Below are positions 48,350-57,125 of a DNA stretch of 64,000 nucleotides, piece by piece. Each line of letters begins with the position of its first letter. Position 1 is the first letter of the stretch. The notes below the pieces were generated by a model, which had not been told where the DNA came from, did no database searches, and saw only the letters and a list, made by a program, of their open reading frames with translations. Origin of the DNA: Hyphomicrobiales bacterium (lineage in GTDB: Bacteria > Pseudomonadota > Alphaproteobacteria > Rhizobiales > MH13); NCBI GenBank assembly GCA_017642935.1, contig JAEPOK010000002.1:496001-560000 (forward strand), written 5' to 3'. Position numbers and translations under genes: made by a program.

Positions 48350-49339
48350 TTACTCGGCTGCCTGATCCTGATAGCGAATGAACAGATGCCCATCCGCGTC
48401 GAGGCTCACCGGTTCGGGGTTCATCACATAGCCTTTGAAATGTTCGCGTCCGCCATCGGCAAAGCCCATGATCATCAGGCCGCTGGGTGTATCGGCGATC
48501 CGCCCCGCATAGCGACGGGCGGGCAGCGCACCATCCAGGAATCCTGGTGCAATGCGCCAGGGACCGCGTGGGCTGTCGCCAACAAGGTAGTGGCTGCCCG
48601 ACACCGGGCCGCCGGGTGTTCGATTGGCCTGATCGGCGGAAAAATGGTCGGCATGGGTGCAGAACAGGCAGTACCAGCGGCCTTGGTGCTCAAACACTTG
48701 CGGCACCTCCAATTGGCCAAAACCGCCATCGAATACCGGCGGCTGAAGTGTCCAATCGGTGAGGTTGGGCGAGGTGGCAAAGCCAATGGCGCCAGCTGAG
48801 TTGGCTTCATCGCGGCCTGGAACGCGGGCGGTGAAATACATCAACCAGCCCTCGCCCTCCGGATCGCGCATCACCCACGGGTCGCGCATCGCGCGGTCAT
48901 GCCAATAGCCTTTGACCCAATCGGCTTCGTAGTGGCTGGCGTTGGGGCCTTGCAGATCAAGGCAGAGCCCGTCGCCAACCCGCTGCCAGTTGTGCAGATC
49001 GGTTGAAGTGGCGTGGCCAATGCGTTGGTACATGCCGTCTTCTTCGCGGCAGGAGCCGGTGTAGAAGAGGTGCCAAAGGCCTTGATCGTCCTGCACCACG
49101 CTGCCGGTCCAAGTAGTGTAGTCATCCCAGGCAATGTGATCGGTCGGCTTCAGGCAGGTGCCCATATGCTCCCAGTTGATGAGATCATCGCTGACCGCAT
49201 GGCCCTGGCTGACATTGAAATGGCGCAGCTCCGGATCGCCGAGCGATTTGTCGGCCTGCAAAAAGAAGACGTGCCAGCGCTGCCCGTCGTGAGCGTACCA
49301 ACTGTCCCAGATCCATTTGTCGGGTAGGCTTAGTGTCAT
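48350..49339 (-). CDS. GH32-like glycoside hydrolase (beta-fructosidase type)
   Basis: The 329-residue product is a five-bladed beta-propeller hydrolase. WDSWYAHDGQRWHVFFLQA resembles the nucleophile blade of GH32, TWTGSVV and RDPWVMRDPEG give the RDP motif, and LEVPQVF the Glu-bearing third motif. It has no signal peptide and lacks the usual C-terminal beta-sandwich, so it is a short cytoplasmic enzyme. It likely cleaves an imported fructoside such as sucrose or a fructo-oligomer. GH43 or GH68 relatives are the alternative. Confidence 0.8.
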   Translation of the reverse strand: MTLSLPDKWIWDSWYAHDGQRWHVFFLQADKSLGDPELRHFNVSQGHAVSDDLINWEHMGTCLKPTDHIAWDDYTTWTGSVVQDDQGLWHLFYTGSCREEDGMYQRIGHATSTDLHNWQRVGDGLCLDLQGPNASHYEADWVKGYWHDRAMRDPWVMRDPEGEGWLMYFTARVPGRDEANSAGAIGFATSPNLTDWTLQPPVFDGGFGQLEVPQVFEHQGRWYCLFCTHADHFSADQANRTPGGPVSGSHYLVGDSPRGPWRIAPGFLDGALPARRYAGRIADTPSGLMIMGFADGGREHFKGYVMNPEPVSLDADGHLFIRYQDQAAE

Positions 49340-49351
49340 GAAGAAAATCCG

Positions 49352-50233
49352 TTAGCCTTTGACGCCGGTCGAAGCGATCGAGGCGATGAAGGCGCGTTGC
49401 AAAACAAGATAAAAGGCAAGAACCGGCACGGTGATGAGCGTGAGATAGGCCATCACCTCGCCCCAGGGCACGTTGAGCTGGTCGGTGAAGTATCCAAGCC
49501 CCACCATGACCGGGCGGATCGCCTCTTCCTGCACGACCATCAGCGGCCAGAGATATTGGTTGTACATGAAGAGGAATTTCAGGATCGCGGCGGTGGCGAG
49601 CACGGGCCCGGACAGGGGCATGACGATCTTGCGGTAGATTGTCCACCAGCTAGCGCCTTCAACGCGGCTCGCCTCGATCAGTTCGCGTGGCAAATCGCGG
49701 AAATATTGCACGAACAGGAAGATAGTCAGGCCATCGGCAATGAACGGGATGATCTGGACGCGGTAGCTGTTAAGCCAGCCAATCTCAAAACCCTCAATAC
49801 CAATCCAAGGCAGCTGTGAGGCCATCAGCAATAGCGGAATGAAGATCGTTTCATAGGGAATGATGAGCGTTGCCAGCAGGATTGAGAAGAGGATGCTGCG
49901 GCCCTTCCACTCCAGGAACACGAAGGAAAAAGCCGCCAGCGAACAGACGAACAGCGTCAGCACCACTGTCGTGCCCGTGACCAGCACGGAGTTCATCACA
50001 AACACGCCGATGGGCGCGCGCTCAAACGCATCCCAATAGTTTTGCAACGATAGATCGCCGACCGGCAGGAAGGCCCGCAAGCTGTTGGTGTCGTTGAGCA
50101 ATTGCTGGTCCGGCTTCAGCGACGACATCGCCATGAACAGCAGGGGGAAGACGAAGACGATTGCCACGAGCACAAGCACTGCATAACGCGTTGCCAGGCG
50201 CAGTCCGTGATTATCCTGGGAGATGCCAGCCAT
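49352..50233 (-). CDS. Sugar ABC transporter permease (MalG-like)
   Basis: The 293-residue product has six membrane helices and the EAA loop EASRVEGASWWTIYRKIVMPLS near residue 190. ATG 50233 overlaps the stop of the first permease (TAATG). The frame stays open for another 248 codons upstream, but that part only shadows the first permease and has no permease features, so I exclude it. Confidence 0.93.
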   Translation of the reverse strand: MAGISQDNHGLRLATRYAVLVLVAIVFVFPLLFMAMSSLKPDQQLLNDTNSLRAFLPVGDLSLQNYWDAFERAPIGVFVMNSVLVTGTTVVLTLFVCSLAAFSFVFLEWKGRSILFSILLATLIIPYETIFIPLLLMASQLPWIGIEGFEIGWLNSYRVQIIPFIADGLTIFLFVQYFRDLPRELIEASRVEGASWWTIYRKIVMPLSGPVLATAAILKFLFMYNQYLWPLMVVQEEAIRPVMVGLGYFTDQLNVPWGEVMAYLTLITVPVLAFYLVLQRAFIASIASTGVKG

Positions 50234-51306
50234 TACCGCTTCTCCCGTGTCAGGTAGCGTTGGACGAGCGAGATGCTGAGCACGATTAGGAACAGAAGAA
50301 CCGAAATCGTCGAGCCACCGGAAATATCCTGGCGCTGATAGCCACGTTCGACCGCCTGGAAAACCAGGACCTGTGTGGAGTCGAGCGGTCCACCGCCGGT
50401 CATCACATCGATCTGAGCAAATAGGGCAAATGCCTGCATGGTGATGACGATAAGGATGAGAACCGCCGTGTTCCGCAGGCCTGGCCAGGTAACATAGCGG
50501 AAGCTCTGCCATTTGGAGGCGCCTTCGATGTCGGCGGCCTCGTAGAGGGTTGGCGAGATGGTCTGAAGTCCGGACAGCCAGATCACCATGTGAAAGCCGA
50601 CGCCTTGCCAGATCGACATGGCCATGATCGACGGTAATGCTGTGGAGGTGTTGCCGAGCCAGTCTCGCGGCTCGAAAAGGCCGAAACTCAGCCAGCTCAA
50701 GATGTTGTTCAACAGTCCGTCGCCGGGGGAATAGATGAACTGCCAGAGCAGAGACACGACGACGATCGAGACGACAACGGGCATGAAGTAGATGGTGCGG
50801 AAAAAGTTGATGCCGCGCAGACGTTGGTTGATCAAAAGCGCCAAAACCAGTGCCAGGCCGGCCTGAACCGGTGCAACGACGACCACGAAGTAGAACGTGT
50901 TTACCAGCGCCTTCATGAAGACCACGTCGGAGGCCAGAACAACCACGCGGTTCTCGCCCGACTGCCAACCGAACCATTCGCGTTTTCCCTGGAGGTTGGG
51001 GTAATCGGGGTTGTTGCGGGTGAAGTTTCTGAGGCGCGGATAGGCGATGGCTCCGTCATCGTCGCGCACCACCGCGCCTGCTTCATCGCGCTCCGGCTCC
51101 AGCGTGAAGACCGCCAGGCCTAACAGTTCGCGGTAGTTTTCAAAGCCGACATATTCAGTCGGGTTGGGCGAGGCGAGGCGTTGGTTGGTCAGCGAGAAGG
51201 CGAAGGCCAGGAAGAAGGGTAGGATGATGAACGTGGCGATCAGCGCCACGCCTGGCGTTGCCATCAGCCAGCCGGCGCGGTTCGATTGAGTGAGTTTGGA
51301 TGCCAT
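50233..51306 (-). CDS. Sugar ABC transporter permease (MalF-like)
   Basis: The 357-residue product has six membrane helices and the EAA loop EAADIEGASKWQSFRYVTWPGL near residue 255. An unusually long periplasmic loop (about residues 40-125, rich in Arg, Asn and Asp) lies between the first two helices. It forms the channel with the MalG-like partner. Confidence 0.93.
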   Translation of the reverse strand: MASKLTQSNRAGWLMATPGVALIATFIILPFFLAFAFSLTNQRLASPNPTEYVGFENYRELLGLAVFTLEPERDEAGAVVRDDDGAIAYPRLRNFTRNNPDYPNLQGKREWFGWQSGENRVVVLASDVVFMKALVNTFYFVVVVAPVQAGLALVLALLINQRLRGINFFRTIYFMPVVVSIVVVSLLWQFIYSPGDGLLNNILSWLSFGLFEPRDWLGNTSTALPSIMAMSIWQGVGFHMVIWLSGLQTISPTLYEAADIEGASKWQSFRYVTWPGLRNTAVLILIVITMQAFALFAQIDVMTGGGPLDSTQVLVFQAVERGYQRQDISGGSTISVLLFLIVLSISLVQRYLTREKR

Positions 51307-51326
51307 GATGCGCGCCTTGCCGCCTG

Positions 51327-51351
51327 GCCCGGAGCCGATAAGGCTCCGGGC
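51327..51351 (-). other. Stem-loop between binding-protein and permease genes
   Basis: CCCGGAGCC-GATAA-GGCTCCGGG is a perfect 9-bp stem extended by one G-C pair, with no T-run. In many ABC operons such a structure after the binding-protein gene protects its 5' transcript so that more binding protein than permease is made. Confidence 0.8.
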
Positions 51352-51387
51352 TGGTTAGCGTGAGGAAACCATGCGCCCTAACGGGCT

Positions 51388-52665
51388 CTAGTGGCCGTAG
51401 CCATTGTTGGCTTCGATGTCGGATTCGATCTCATCGACGGCTGCATCAAGTGCATCGACCACGTCAGCGCCATTGGCGATGTCGGCCAGAGCGCCCTCAA
51501 AGATCCGAGCTTGGACGATGTAGCCAGGTGTGACCGGACGTACGAGCGCCTGGGCTTCCGACAGGCCGTAGAACACCTCCAGCGGAGCGCCTGGGGCATA
51601 GAACTCGCTGTCGGCCGCGGCTGAAGCGGTCGGCGGGATCAGGCCCGTGCCATCGGAAAAGGCTGAAAACCAGCGGTCCTGAAGCGCGAACTCAATGAAA
51701 GCAAGGGCGCCCTCGGGGTGTTCAGATGTTGCGGACACGCCAAACTGCCAGGATGCGGCGCCGATAGTGGAACCATTTCCAAAGTCGGGGGCGGGCAGGA
51801 AGAGTGCATCCTCGCCGAACTCTTCGACCACCGGGCGCGCAGCCCAGTTGCCGTTCCAGGAGATGGCGTAGGTGCCGTTCAGAAGCCCGGCATCGCGGTC
51901 AGCGGCGTCCTGGCTGGTGCCTGGCGCCAGGTTTTCCTCAAACAGCATCTGCCACCATTCGCCAAACGCGACGGCTTCATCGCCGTTCAGCACGCCTTCG
52001 GCGGACTGATAGGTCTCGCGGTCGATGATGTCGCCACCGAAGCTCTGAAGCAGCGGCGAGAAAGCATAGGGGTACCATTCCCCGCGCCAGGCCATGCCGA
52101 GATCAAGGGGGTATTCGAAGTCGCCGGAGTCGCGGATGGTCATCAGCGCGGCGGTGAATTCATCACCCGTCCAAGGCTGCTCAAGGGTCGGAACGCGGAT
52201 GCCATAGCGCTCCAAAGTCGAGCGCCGTGTGGTCATGGCGACAGCAGCGTCCCAAAGGCCGACCGAATAGATCTCTCCGTTCCAACGGCCAATCGGACCG
52301 GGCAAAAAGCCTTCCAGAACGCTTTCATCGATCCCAAGCGGTTGCATGTATCCGGCCCAAGCCCAGTTGGGCATCACTGGACCATCGACATCAAGAATAT
52401 CGGGCAGTTCACCGGCCAAGGCGGCGGCGCCAACAGCGTCGTTGTAGGCGAGCTGCGGGAAGGTTTCGATCACCACCGTCCAGTCGCTCTGGCTGGCGTT
52501 GAATTCATCCACCAATTCATTGACCAGCCGTTCCTCAGCATTGGCGCTGCCAGCACCATGATACCAGAGGCTGAGTTCGGTCTGAGCCTGGGCGAGGCTT
52601 GTGCTTGCCGCCAATAGCGCAACCACGCTGAGGGCTTTGGTGAGATGATTCTTGGACGTTTTCAT
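51388..52665 (-). CDS. Sugar ABC transporter substrate-binding protein
   Basis: The 425-residue periplasmic binding protein (family 1, MalE/UgpB type) has a signal peptide (ending LAQA near residue 27), LSLWYHGAGSANAEERLVNELV at the mature start, and LGMAWRGEWYPYAFSPLLQSFGG and SWNGNWA in the ligand lobes. Its ATG at 52665 overlaps the LacI gene's stop by four bases. Confidence 0.93.
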   Translation of the reverse strand: MKTSKNHLTKALSVVALLAASTSLAQAQTELSLWYHGAGSANAEERLVNELVDEFNASQSDWTVVIETFPQLAYNDAVGAAALAGELPDILDVDGPVMPNWAWAGYMQPLGIDESVLEGFLPGPIGRWNGEIYSVGLWDAAVAMTTRRSTLERYGIRVPTLEQPWTGDEFTAALMTIRDSGDFEYPLDLGMAWRGEWYPYAFSPLLQSFGGDIIDRETYQSAEGVLNGDEAVAFGEWWQMLFEENLAPGTSQDAADRDAGLLNGTYAISWNGNWAARPVVEEFGEDALFLPAPDFGNGSTIGAASWQFGVSATSEHPEGALAFIEFALQDRWFSAFSDGTGLIPPTASAAADSEFYAPGAPLEVFYGLSEAQALVRPVTPGYIVQARIFEGALADIANGADVVDALDAAVDEIESDIEANNGYGH

Positions 52666-53759
52666 TGTTGTGTCCTCCCTATGGATGTGATGTCGGCGAT
52701 GTTGGTGACGGTGGCTGGGCGCGGCAGGACGCTGTCGCGCCAGCACACTGGGCCGCTGACCAGCTGCGGCTCGGCGGGTGCATCCTCGCCTTTGATGAGC
52801 GAGAGCAGCATGTGCGCTGCCCTCACGCCCATGGCGGCGTAAGGCAGCTCGACGGTGGTGAGCTGCGGGTAGAGCGTCTCAGCGATGAGGCGATGATTGT
52901 CGAAACCGGCGACGGAAATGTCCTCGGGCACCTGGAGACCGCGTGAGCGCAGGATTCCGTAGGCACGCAAGGCGATGCGGTCATTACCAAAGCAGATGGC
53001 GGTCGGGGGCGTTGCGTCGGTCATCACCCGCTCGATGGCATCCCAAAGCAGCTGCGCTTCGGCCTGCGGATCGTTCATGCGGGTGTCGGCCGGAATCACT
53101 AGGTTTGGATCAAAGGCGATGCCGGCCTGTTCCAAGGCATCGCAGTACCCTGCCGTGCGCAGGCGGGTGGCATCGATGTCATTAGACAGCGAAAGATAGG
53201 CGATCCGGCGGTGACCCTTGGAGATCAACGCGTCGACCAGCATCTTTTGGCCCAAACGATCGTGCGGCAGAACGCAAGGGGTGCCGGCATCGTCATAGCA
53301 GTTGGCCAGGACCAGTTTGGTCCCGTCGGGCACCGGGGGCAGCGCAACTTGCTTGTGATAGTCGCCGACAAAAAGCATGCCTTCCACGCGGTGCTCGGTG
53401 AAGGTGCGCATCAGGTCGGCGATCCGCTCCTGCTTGCCGCCCGTGTCGGAGATGAGCAGCGACATGCCATTGTCTTCCAAGACCCGCTGGACCCGCTGGA
53501 CGATGATCAAATCGGGTAGGCCACCAAACTCGCTGCTGTCGGGCGCGAGCGAAATAGCGCCGGTGATGAGGCCGATGAGCCCTGAGCGGTTGGAGCGCAT
53601 GGTGCGGGCGGCGAGCGAGGGCACGTAGCCCATCTGCGTGATTGCAGCTTCCACCTTGGCGCGCGTTTTCACCCCCACCGGGGCATCGCCATTGATGACG
53701 CGGCTCACGGTCTTGGGCGAAACGCCAGCGGCTTTCGCCACATCGTAGATGGTTGCCAA
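52662..53759 (-). CDS. LacI-family transcriptional regulator of the sugar operon
   Basis: The 365-residue product has the LacI helix-turn-helix IYDVAKAAGVSPKTVSRVIN at residues 4-23, the hinge SLAARTMRSNRSG, and a periplasmic-binding-type effector domain ending before a short tail. It is the first gene of lacI-SBP-permease-permease-GH32-ATPase-dehydrogenase and so should control itself along with the operon. A likely operator lies at 53821-53836. Confidence 0.93.
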   Translation of the reverse strand: MATIYDVAKAAGVSPKTVSRVINGDAPVGVKTRAKVEAAITQMGYVPSLAARTMRSNRSGLIGLITGAISLAPDSSEFGGLPDLIIVQRVQRVLEDNGMSLLISDTGGKQERIADLMRTFTEHRVEGMLFVGDYHKQVALPPVPDGTKLVLANCYDDAGTPCVLPHDRLGQKMLVDALISKGHRRIAYLSLSNDIDATRLRTAGYCDALEQAGIAFDPNLVIPADTRMNDPQAEAQLLWDAIERVMTDATPPTAICFGNDRIALRAYGILRSRGLQVPEDISVAGFDNHRLIAETLYPQLTTVELPYAAMGVRAAHMLLSLIKGEDAPAEPQLVSGPVCWRDSVLPRPATVTNIADITSIGRTQQ

Positions 53760-53820
53760 CTCGTCCTCCCAGACGTTTTGCTACACGCTTGGCGCGCGTT
53801 TTTTGCTGTATGCACCGTTT

Positions 53821-53836
53821 ATGACATCGGTGTCAT
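53821..53836. promoter_or_regulatory. Candidate LacI-type operator
   Basis: ATGACATCGGTGTCAT is a near-perfect dyad (ATGACA/TGTCAT arms with a TCGG centre, CG in the core), 61 bases upstream of the lacI start and 134 bases before fdhD. LacI-family operators are typically even palindromes with a central CG like this. Confidence 0.65.
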
Positions 53837-53970
53837 TTTGCTGACGATGCCGGAAAGTTGCACTCTCGTCAACCGGCTTGCTCGCGGTCATGGACAGCTG
53901 GAGGCTGATGGCGCAGTTTGGGACGAGGCATCCGACGCAACTTATTTTGCGGCTTGGCAAGGGAGTAGAT

Positions 53971-54786
53971 ATGGCGGTTAGCGGCAAGGTTGAGGCATGG
54001 CGGGGCACAGCTGATGGACATCAGCGCGTGGTCCTTGATGTGCCCGAAGAACTGCCGCTTGAGCTGCGCTACAACGGCACTGCCTACGCCACCATGATGG
54101 TTTCGCCAGACGGTCTGAACGACTTCGTGCTCGGGTTCTCACTGACCGAAGCGATTATCGAAGATGCCAATGCTATCAAAGGCTTGACGGTGAGCGAGGA
54201 AGAGGGCGGCCTGGTCGCGCATGTGACGCTCCACGGTACGGATTACGCCGCGTTTTTGCGCAGTGAACAGCAAAAAGGCCAGCGTTCGGTTCCGGGGCGA
54301 TCTGGCTGTGGGATTTGCGGCGTGCGCACGCTGGACGAGGCGCGGCGCGTCTTGCCGTTGGCGCCGGCGGGCGCAGTTCCTTCTCTCGATGCCATCGGCA
54401 AAGCGCTGGGGGTTCTGCAGCAGGCGGACACTGCCAGGGGTGCCCATGCTGCGGCTTATTGCACAAGGGATGGTGCCATCGCGGTGCTGCGCGAAGATGT
54501 CGGGCGGCATAACGCGCTTGATAAGCTGATCGGCGCGCTTATGCGTCTGCCGAAAACACCCGATCTGGCCAACGGGTTTTGCCTGCTCACCAGTCGCTGT
54601 TCCTATGAAATGGTGCAAAAGGCCGTACGCGGCGGAATCTCCACGCTCGTGGCGATGGCCTCGCCGACCGCTCTGGCGCTGCGGGTGGCCGAAGAGGCAG
54701 GCCTCACTGTGATCGCGCTCGCCAAACAGGATGGCATGGTGCAGTTCACGCACACCCATCCGAGCCCGCAGGAGATTGCCGTATGA
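53971..54786 (+). CDS. fdhD: Formate dehydrogenase accessory sulfurtransferase FdhD
   Basis: FdhD transfers sulfur to the molybdenum cofactor of formate-dehydrogenase-type enzymes. The 271-residue product has the CGICG motif (CxxC) near residue 111, the SRCSYEMVQKAVRGG block and TALALRVAEEAGLTV. GGGAG lies five bases before ATG 53971; the longer frame is not conserved. Its stop overlaps the oxidoreductase start by four bases, so its client is encoded right behind it. Confidence 0.93.
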   Translation: MAVSGKVEAWRGTADGHQRVVLDVPEELPLELRYNGTAYATMMVSPDGLNDFVLGFSLTEAIIEDANAIKGLTVSEEEGGLVAHVTLHGTDYAAFLRSEQQKGQRSVPGRSGCGICGVRTLDEARRVLPLAPAGAVPSLDAIGKALGVLQQADTARGAHAAAYCTRDGAIAVLREDVGRHNALDKLIGALMRLPKTPDLANGFCLLTSRCSYEMVQKAVRGGISTLVAMASPTALALRVAEEAGLTVIALAKQDGMVQFTHTHPSPQEIAV

Positions 54787-57119
54787 GCGAGGATAAACCG
54801 GACGGTGGGCCACCGGATGGTGTCCGGCCGTATGATGCGCCCGCTGGCGGTTGGGGGGCACTGCGCTCAGTGGCCAAATCGCTGCGCAAGGAGCAGCGGA
54901 TCGCCGAAGGCGCGGCTACGCTCTTGAAGACCAATCAGCCGGACGGGTTCGATTGTCCTGGCTGCGCGTGGCCGGACCCCAAGCACACCTCCAGCTTTGA
55001 GTTCTGCGAGAACGGTGCCAAGGCGGTCGTTTGGGAAGCAACAGCCAAGCGCGTGGACCCGGAGTTCTTCGCCGCGCACACCGTGTCGGAGCTTTGGACG
55101 AAATCCGATCATTGGTTGGAAGCGCAAGGCCGGGTCACCCATCCGATGCGCTTTGATCAGTCCAGCGACCGCTACGTGCCGGTGGCCTGGGAGGTAGCGT
55201 TTGATGCCATTGGTGAGGGGCTAAAGGCGCTCCCCGATCCCAACATGGCCGAATTCTATGCCTCGGGCCGCACATCGAACGAGGCGGCGTTTCTCTACCA
55301 ACTCTTCGTGCGGCTCTTCGGGACGAATAATTTCCCCGATTGCTCCAACCTCTGCCATGAGCCGACCTCGGTTGGCCTGCCGCATTCCATCGGCGTCGGC
55401 AAAGGCACGGTGAGCCTGGACGATTTTGAGCACACCGATCTCATTCTTTCCATAGGCCATAATCCGGGCACCAATCACCCGCGGATGTTGGGCACGCTGC
55501 GCGACGCGGTGAAGCGTGGCGCGACGATCCTGGTGTTTAACCCAATGAAGGAGCGGGGTTTGGAAAAATTCCAATCGCCGCAGCACATCAGTGAGATGGC
55601 GACGGGTCAGTCCACCGATCTGGCGCAGACCTTTTATCAGGTGAAGATCGGCGGCGATGCGGCGGCCATCAAAGGCATCATCAAGGCATTGATTGCTTTG
55701 GATGAGGCCGGTGCGGATGCACTGGACCACGCCTTCATCGCCGAACACACCGAAGGGTTTGATGCGCTGGCTGCCGATGCGCAGGCGGCACGTTGGGAGG
55801 AGATCGAGACAGCGTCCGGTCTCACCCGCGAGGCGATGGAAGAGGTGGCCGCGATTTATGCCAAGGCCAAGGCAACGATCATCTGTTACGGCATGGGTGT
55901 TACCCAGCACCGGTCTGGCTCTAAGAATGTGCAACAGATCGCCAACTTGCTGCTTTTGAAGGGCAATATGGGCAAGCCCGGCGCGGGTATCTGTCCGCTG
56001 CGCGGCCATTCCAACGTGCAGGGCGACCGAACGGTTGGGATCAACGAGAAACCGCCCGAGGCGCTGCTCGACAGCATGGAGGGGGTGTTTGGTTTCGCGC
56101 CGCCGCGCGAGCATGGTCATTCGGTGGTGGAAAGCATTGAGGCGATGGTCGATGGCCGGGCCAAGGCGGCTATTTGCCTGGGCGGGAACCTCGCCATCGC
56201 ATCGCCCAGCCCGCAAGATTGTATCGAGGGGTTTCGCAAGCTTGATCTGGCGGTGCACATCACCACCAAGCTCAACAGGTCGCACCTTTTGATCGGCGGC
56301 GAGAGTTATTTGCTACCCTGTCTTGGGCGGACCGAAAAAGACATTCAGGCGAGCGGCGAGCAGAGCGTGACAGTGGAAGATTCCATGTCGATGGTGCACG
56401 CCTCGAAGGGTTTTCTAGACCCGGCCTCGCCGCATCTGCGCTCTGAGCCTGCCATTGTTGCCGGCATTGCCAAGGCGACGGTCGGGAACGCACATGTCGA
56501 TTGGGAAGCGATGGTCGGGGACTACAGTTTGATCCGCGAAAAGATCGAAGCGGTCTTTCCGATCTTTGAGGATTTCAACCGCCGCATCCAGGATCCCGGC
56601 GGCTTTCTGCTGCCCAACCCTGCCGCTTCACGGGTTTGGAATACACCGTCGGGCAAGGCGCAGTTTTTGCCGTTTCCAGGGCTGGAAGAGGATGTGGTGC
56701 TCGATGATCCAGACGTGCTTAAACTCACCACGGTGCGCAGCCACGATCAGTACAATACCACGATTTACGGGCTTGATGATCGCTATCGCGGGATCTTCGG
56801 GCGCCGCGATGTGCTCTTCATGAACGATCGCGACATCAAACGCCTCGGCTTTTCAGAGGGTGACCGCGTGGACCTGGTCAACGCCATGGACGACGCGCGG
56901 GGCGTCTATGCGCTAACCATCGTCGCATACGATCTGCCAAAAGGTTGCTGCGCTTCGTACTATCCGGAAACCCAGCCACTGATTGCGCTCGATCATCGCG
57001 ATGAGCCGAGCCGCACGCCCTCGTTCAAATCGATCCCGATCCGTGTGCGTTCGGTGTCGAACGGCGCACCAAAGCACATGAGCGTTGGCCGAGATGGCTT
57101 GGTGGGGATGTCCGAGTAA
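54783..57119 (+). CDS. FdhF/YdeP-family molybdopterin oxidoreductase
   Basis: The 778-residue product belongs to the YdeP-like formate-dehydrogenase-alpha group. Near the N-terminus CPGCAWPDP followed by a Cys in EFCENGAK gives the expected Cys cluster for an iron-sulfur centre. NLCHEPTSVGL holds the putative Mo-ligand Cys. Molybdopterin contacts GRTSNEAAFLYQ, LSIGHNPGTNHP and RSHDQYNT follow in order. YdeP-type proteins lack a clear electron partner and have been tied to acid resistance in enterics; substrate here is unknown. No fdhB or fdhC gene is nearby. Confidence 0.88.
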   Translation: MSEDKPDGGPPDGVRPYDAPAGGWGALRSVAKSLRKEQRIAEGAATLLKTNQPDGFDCPGCAWPDPKHTSSFEFCENGAKAVVWEATAKRVDPEFFAAHTVSELWTKSDHWLEAQGRVTHPMRFDQSSDRYVPVAWEVAFDAIGEGLKALPDPNMAEFYASGRTSNEAAFLYQLFVRLFGTNNFPDCSNLCHEPTSVGLPHSIGVGKGTVSLDDFEHTDLILSIGHNPGTNHPRMLGTLRDAVKRGATILVFNPMKERGLEKFQSPQHISEMATGQSTDLAQTFYQVKIGGDAAAIKGIIKALIALDEAGADALDHAFIAEHTEGFDALAADAQAARWEEIETASGLTREAMEEVAAIYAKAKATIICYGMGVTQHRSGSKNVQQIANLLLLKGNMGKPGAGICPLRGHSNVQGDRTVGINEKPPEALLDSMEGVFGFAPPREHGHSVVESIEAMVDGRAKAAICLGGNLAIASPSPQDCIEGFRKLDLAVHITTKLNRSHLLIGGESYLLPCLGRTEKDIQASGEQSVTVEDSMSMVHASKGFLDPASPHLRSEPAIVAGIAKATVGNAHVDWEAMVGDYSLIREKIEAVFPIFEDFNRRIQDPGGFLLPNPAASRVWNTPSGKAQFLPFPGLEEDVVLDDPDVLKLTTVRSHDQYNTTIYGLDDRYRGIFGRRDVLFMNDRDIKRLGFSEGDRVDLVNAMDDARGVYALTIVAYDLPKGCCASYYPETQPLIALDHRDEPSRTPSFKSIPIRVRSVSNGAPKHMSVGRDGLVGMSE

Positions 57120-57125
57120 CGCGGA

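Noticed and set aside
50234-50977. 248-codon upstream extension of the MalG-like permease frame
   Set aside because: It overlaps the MalF-like permease in another frame and is Arg/His rich, without membrane helices. The permease proper starts at 50233.
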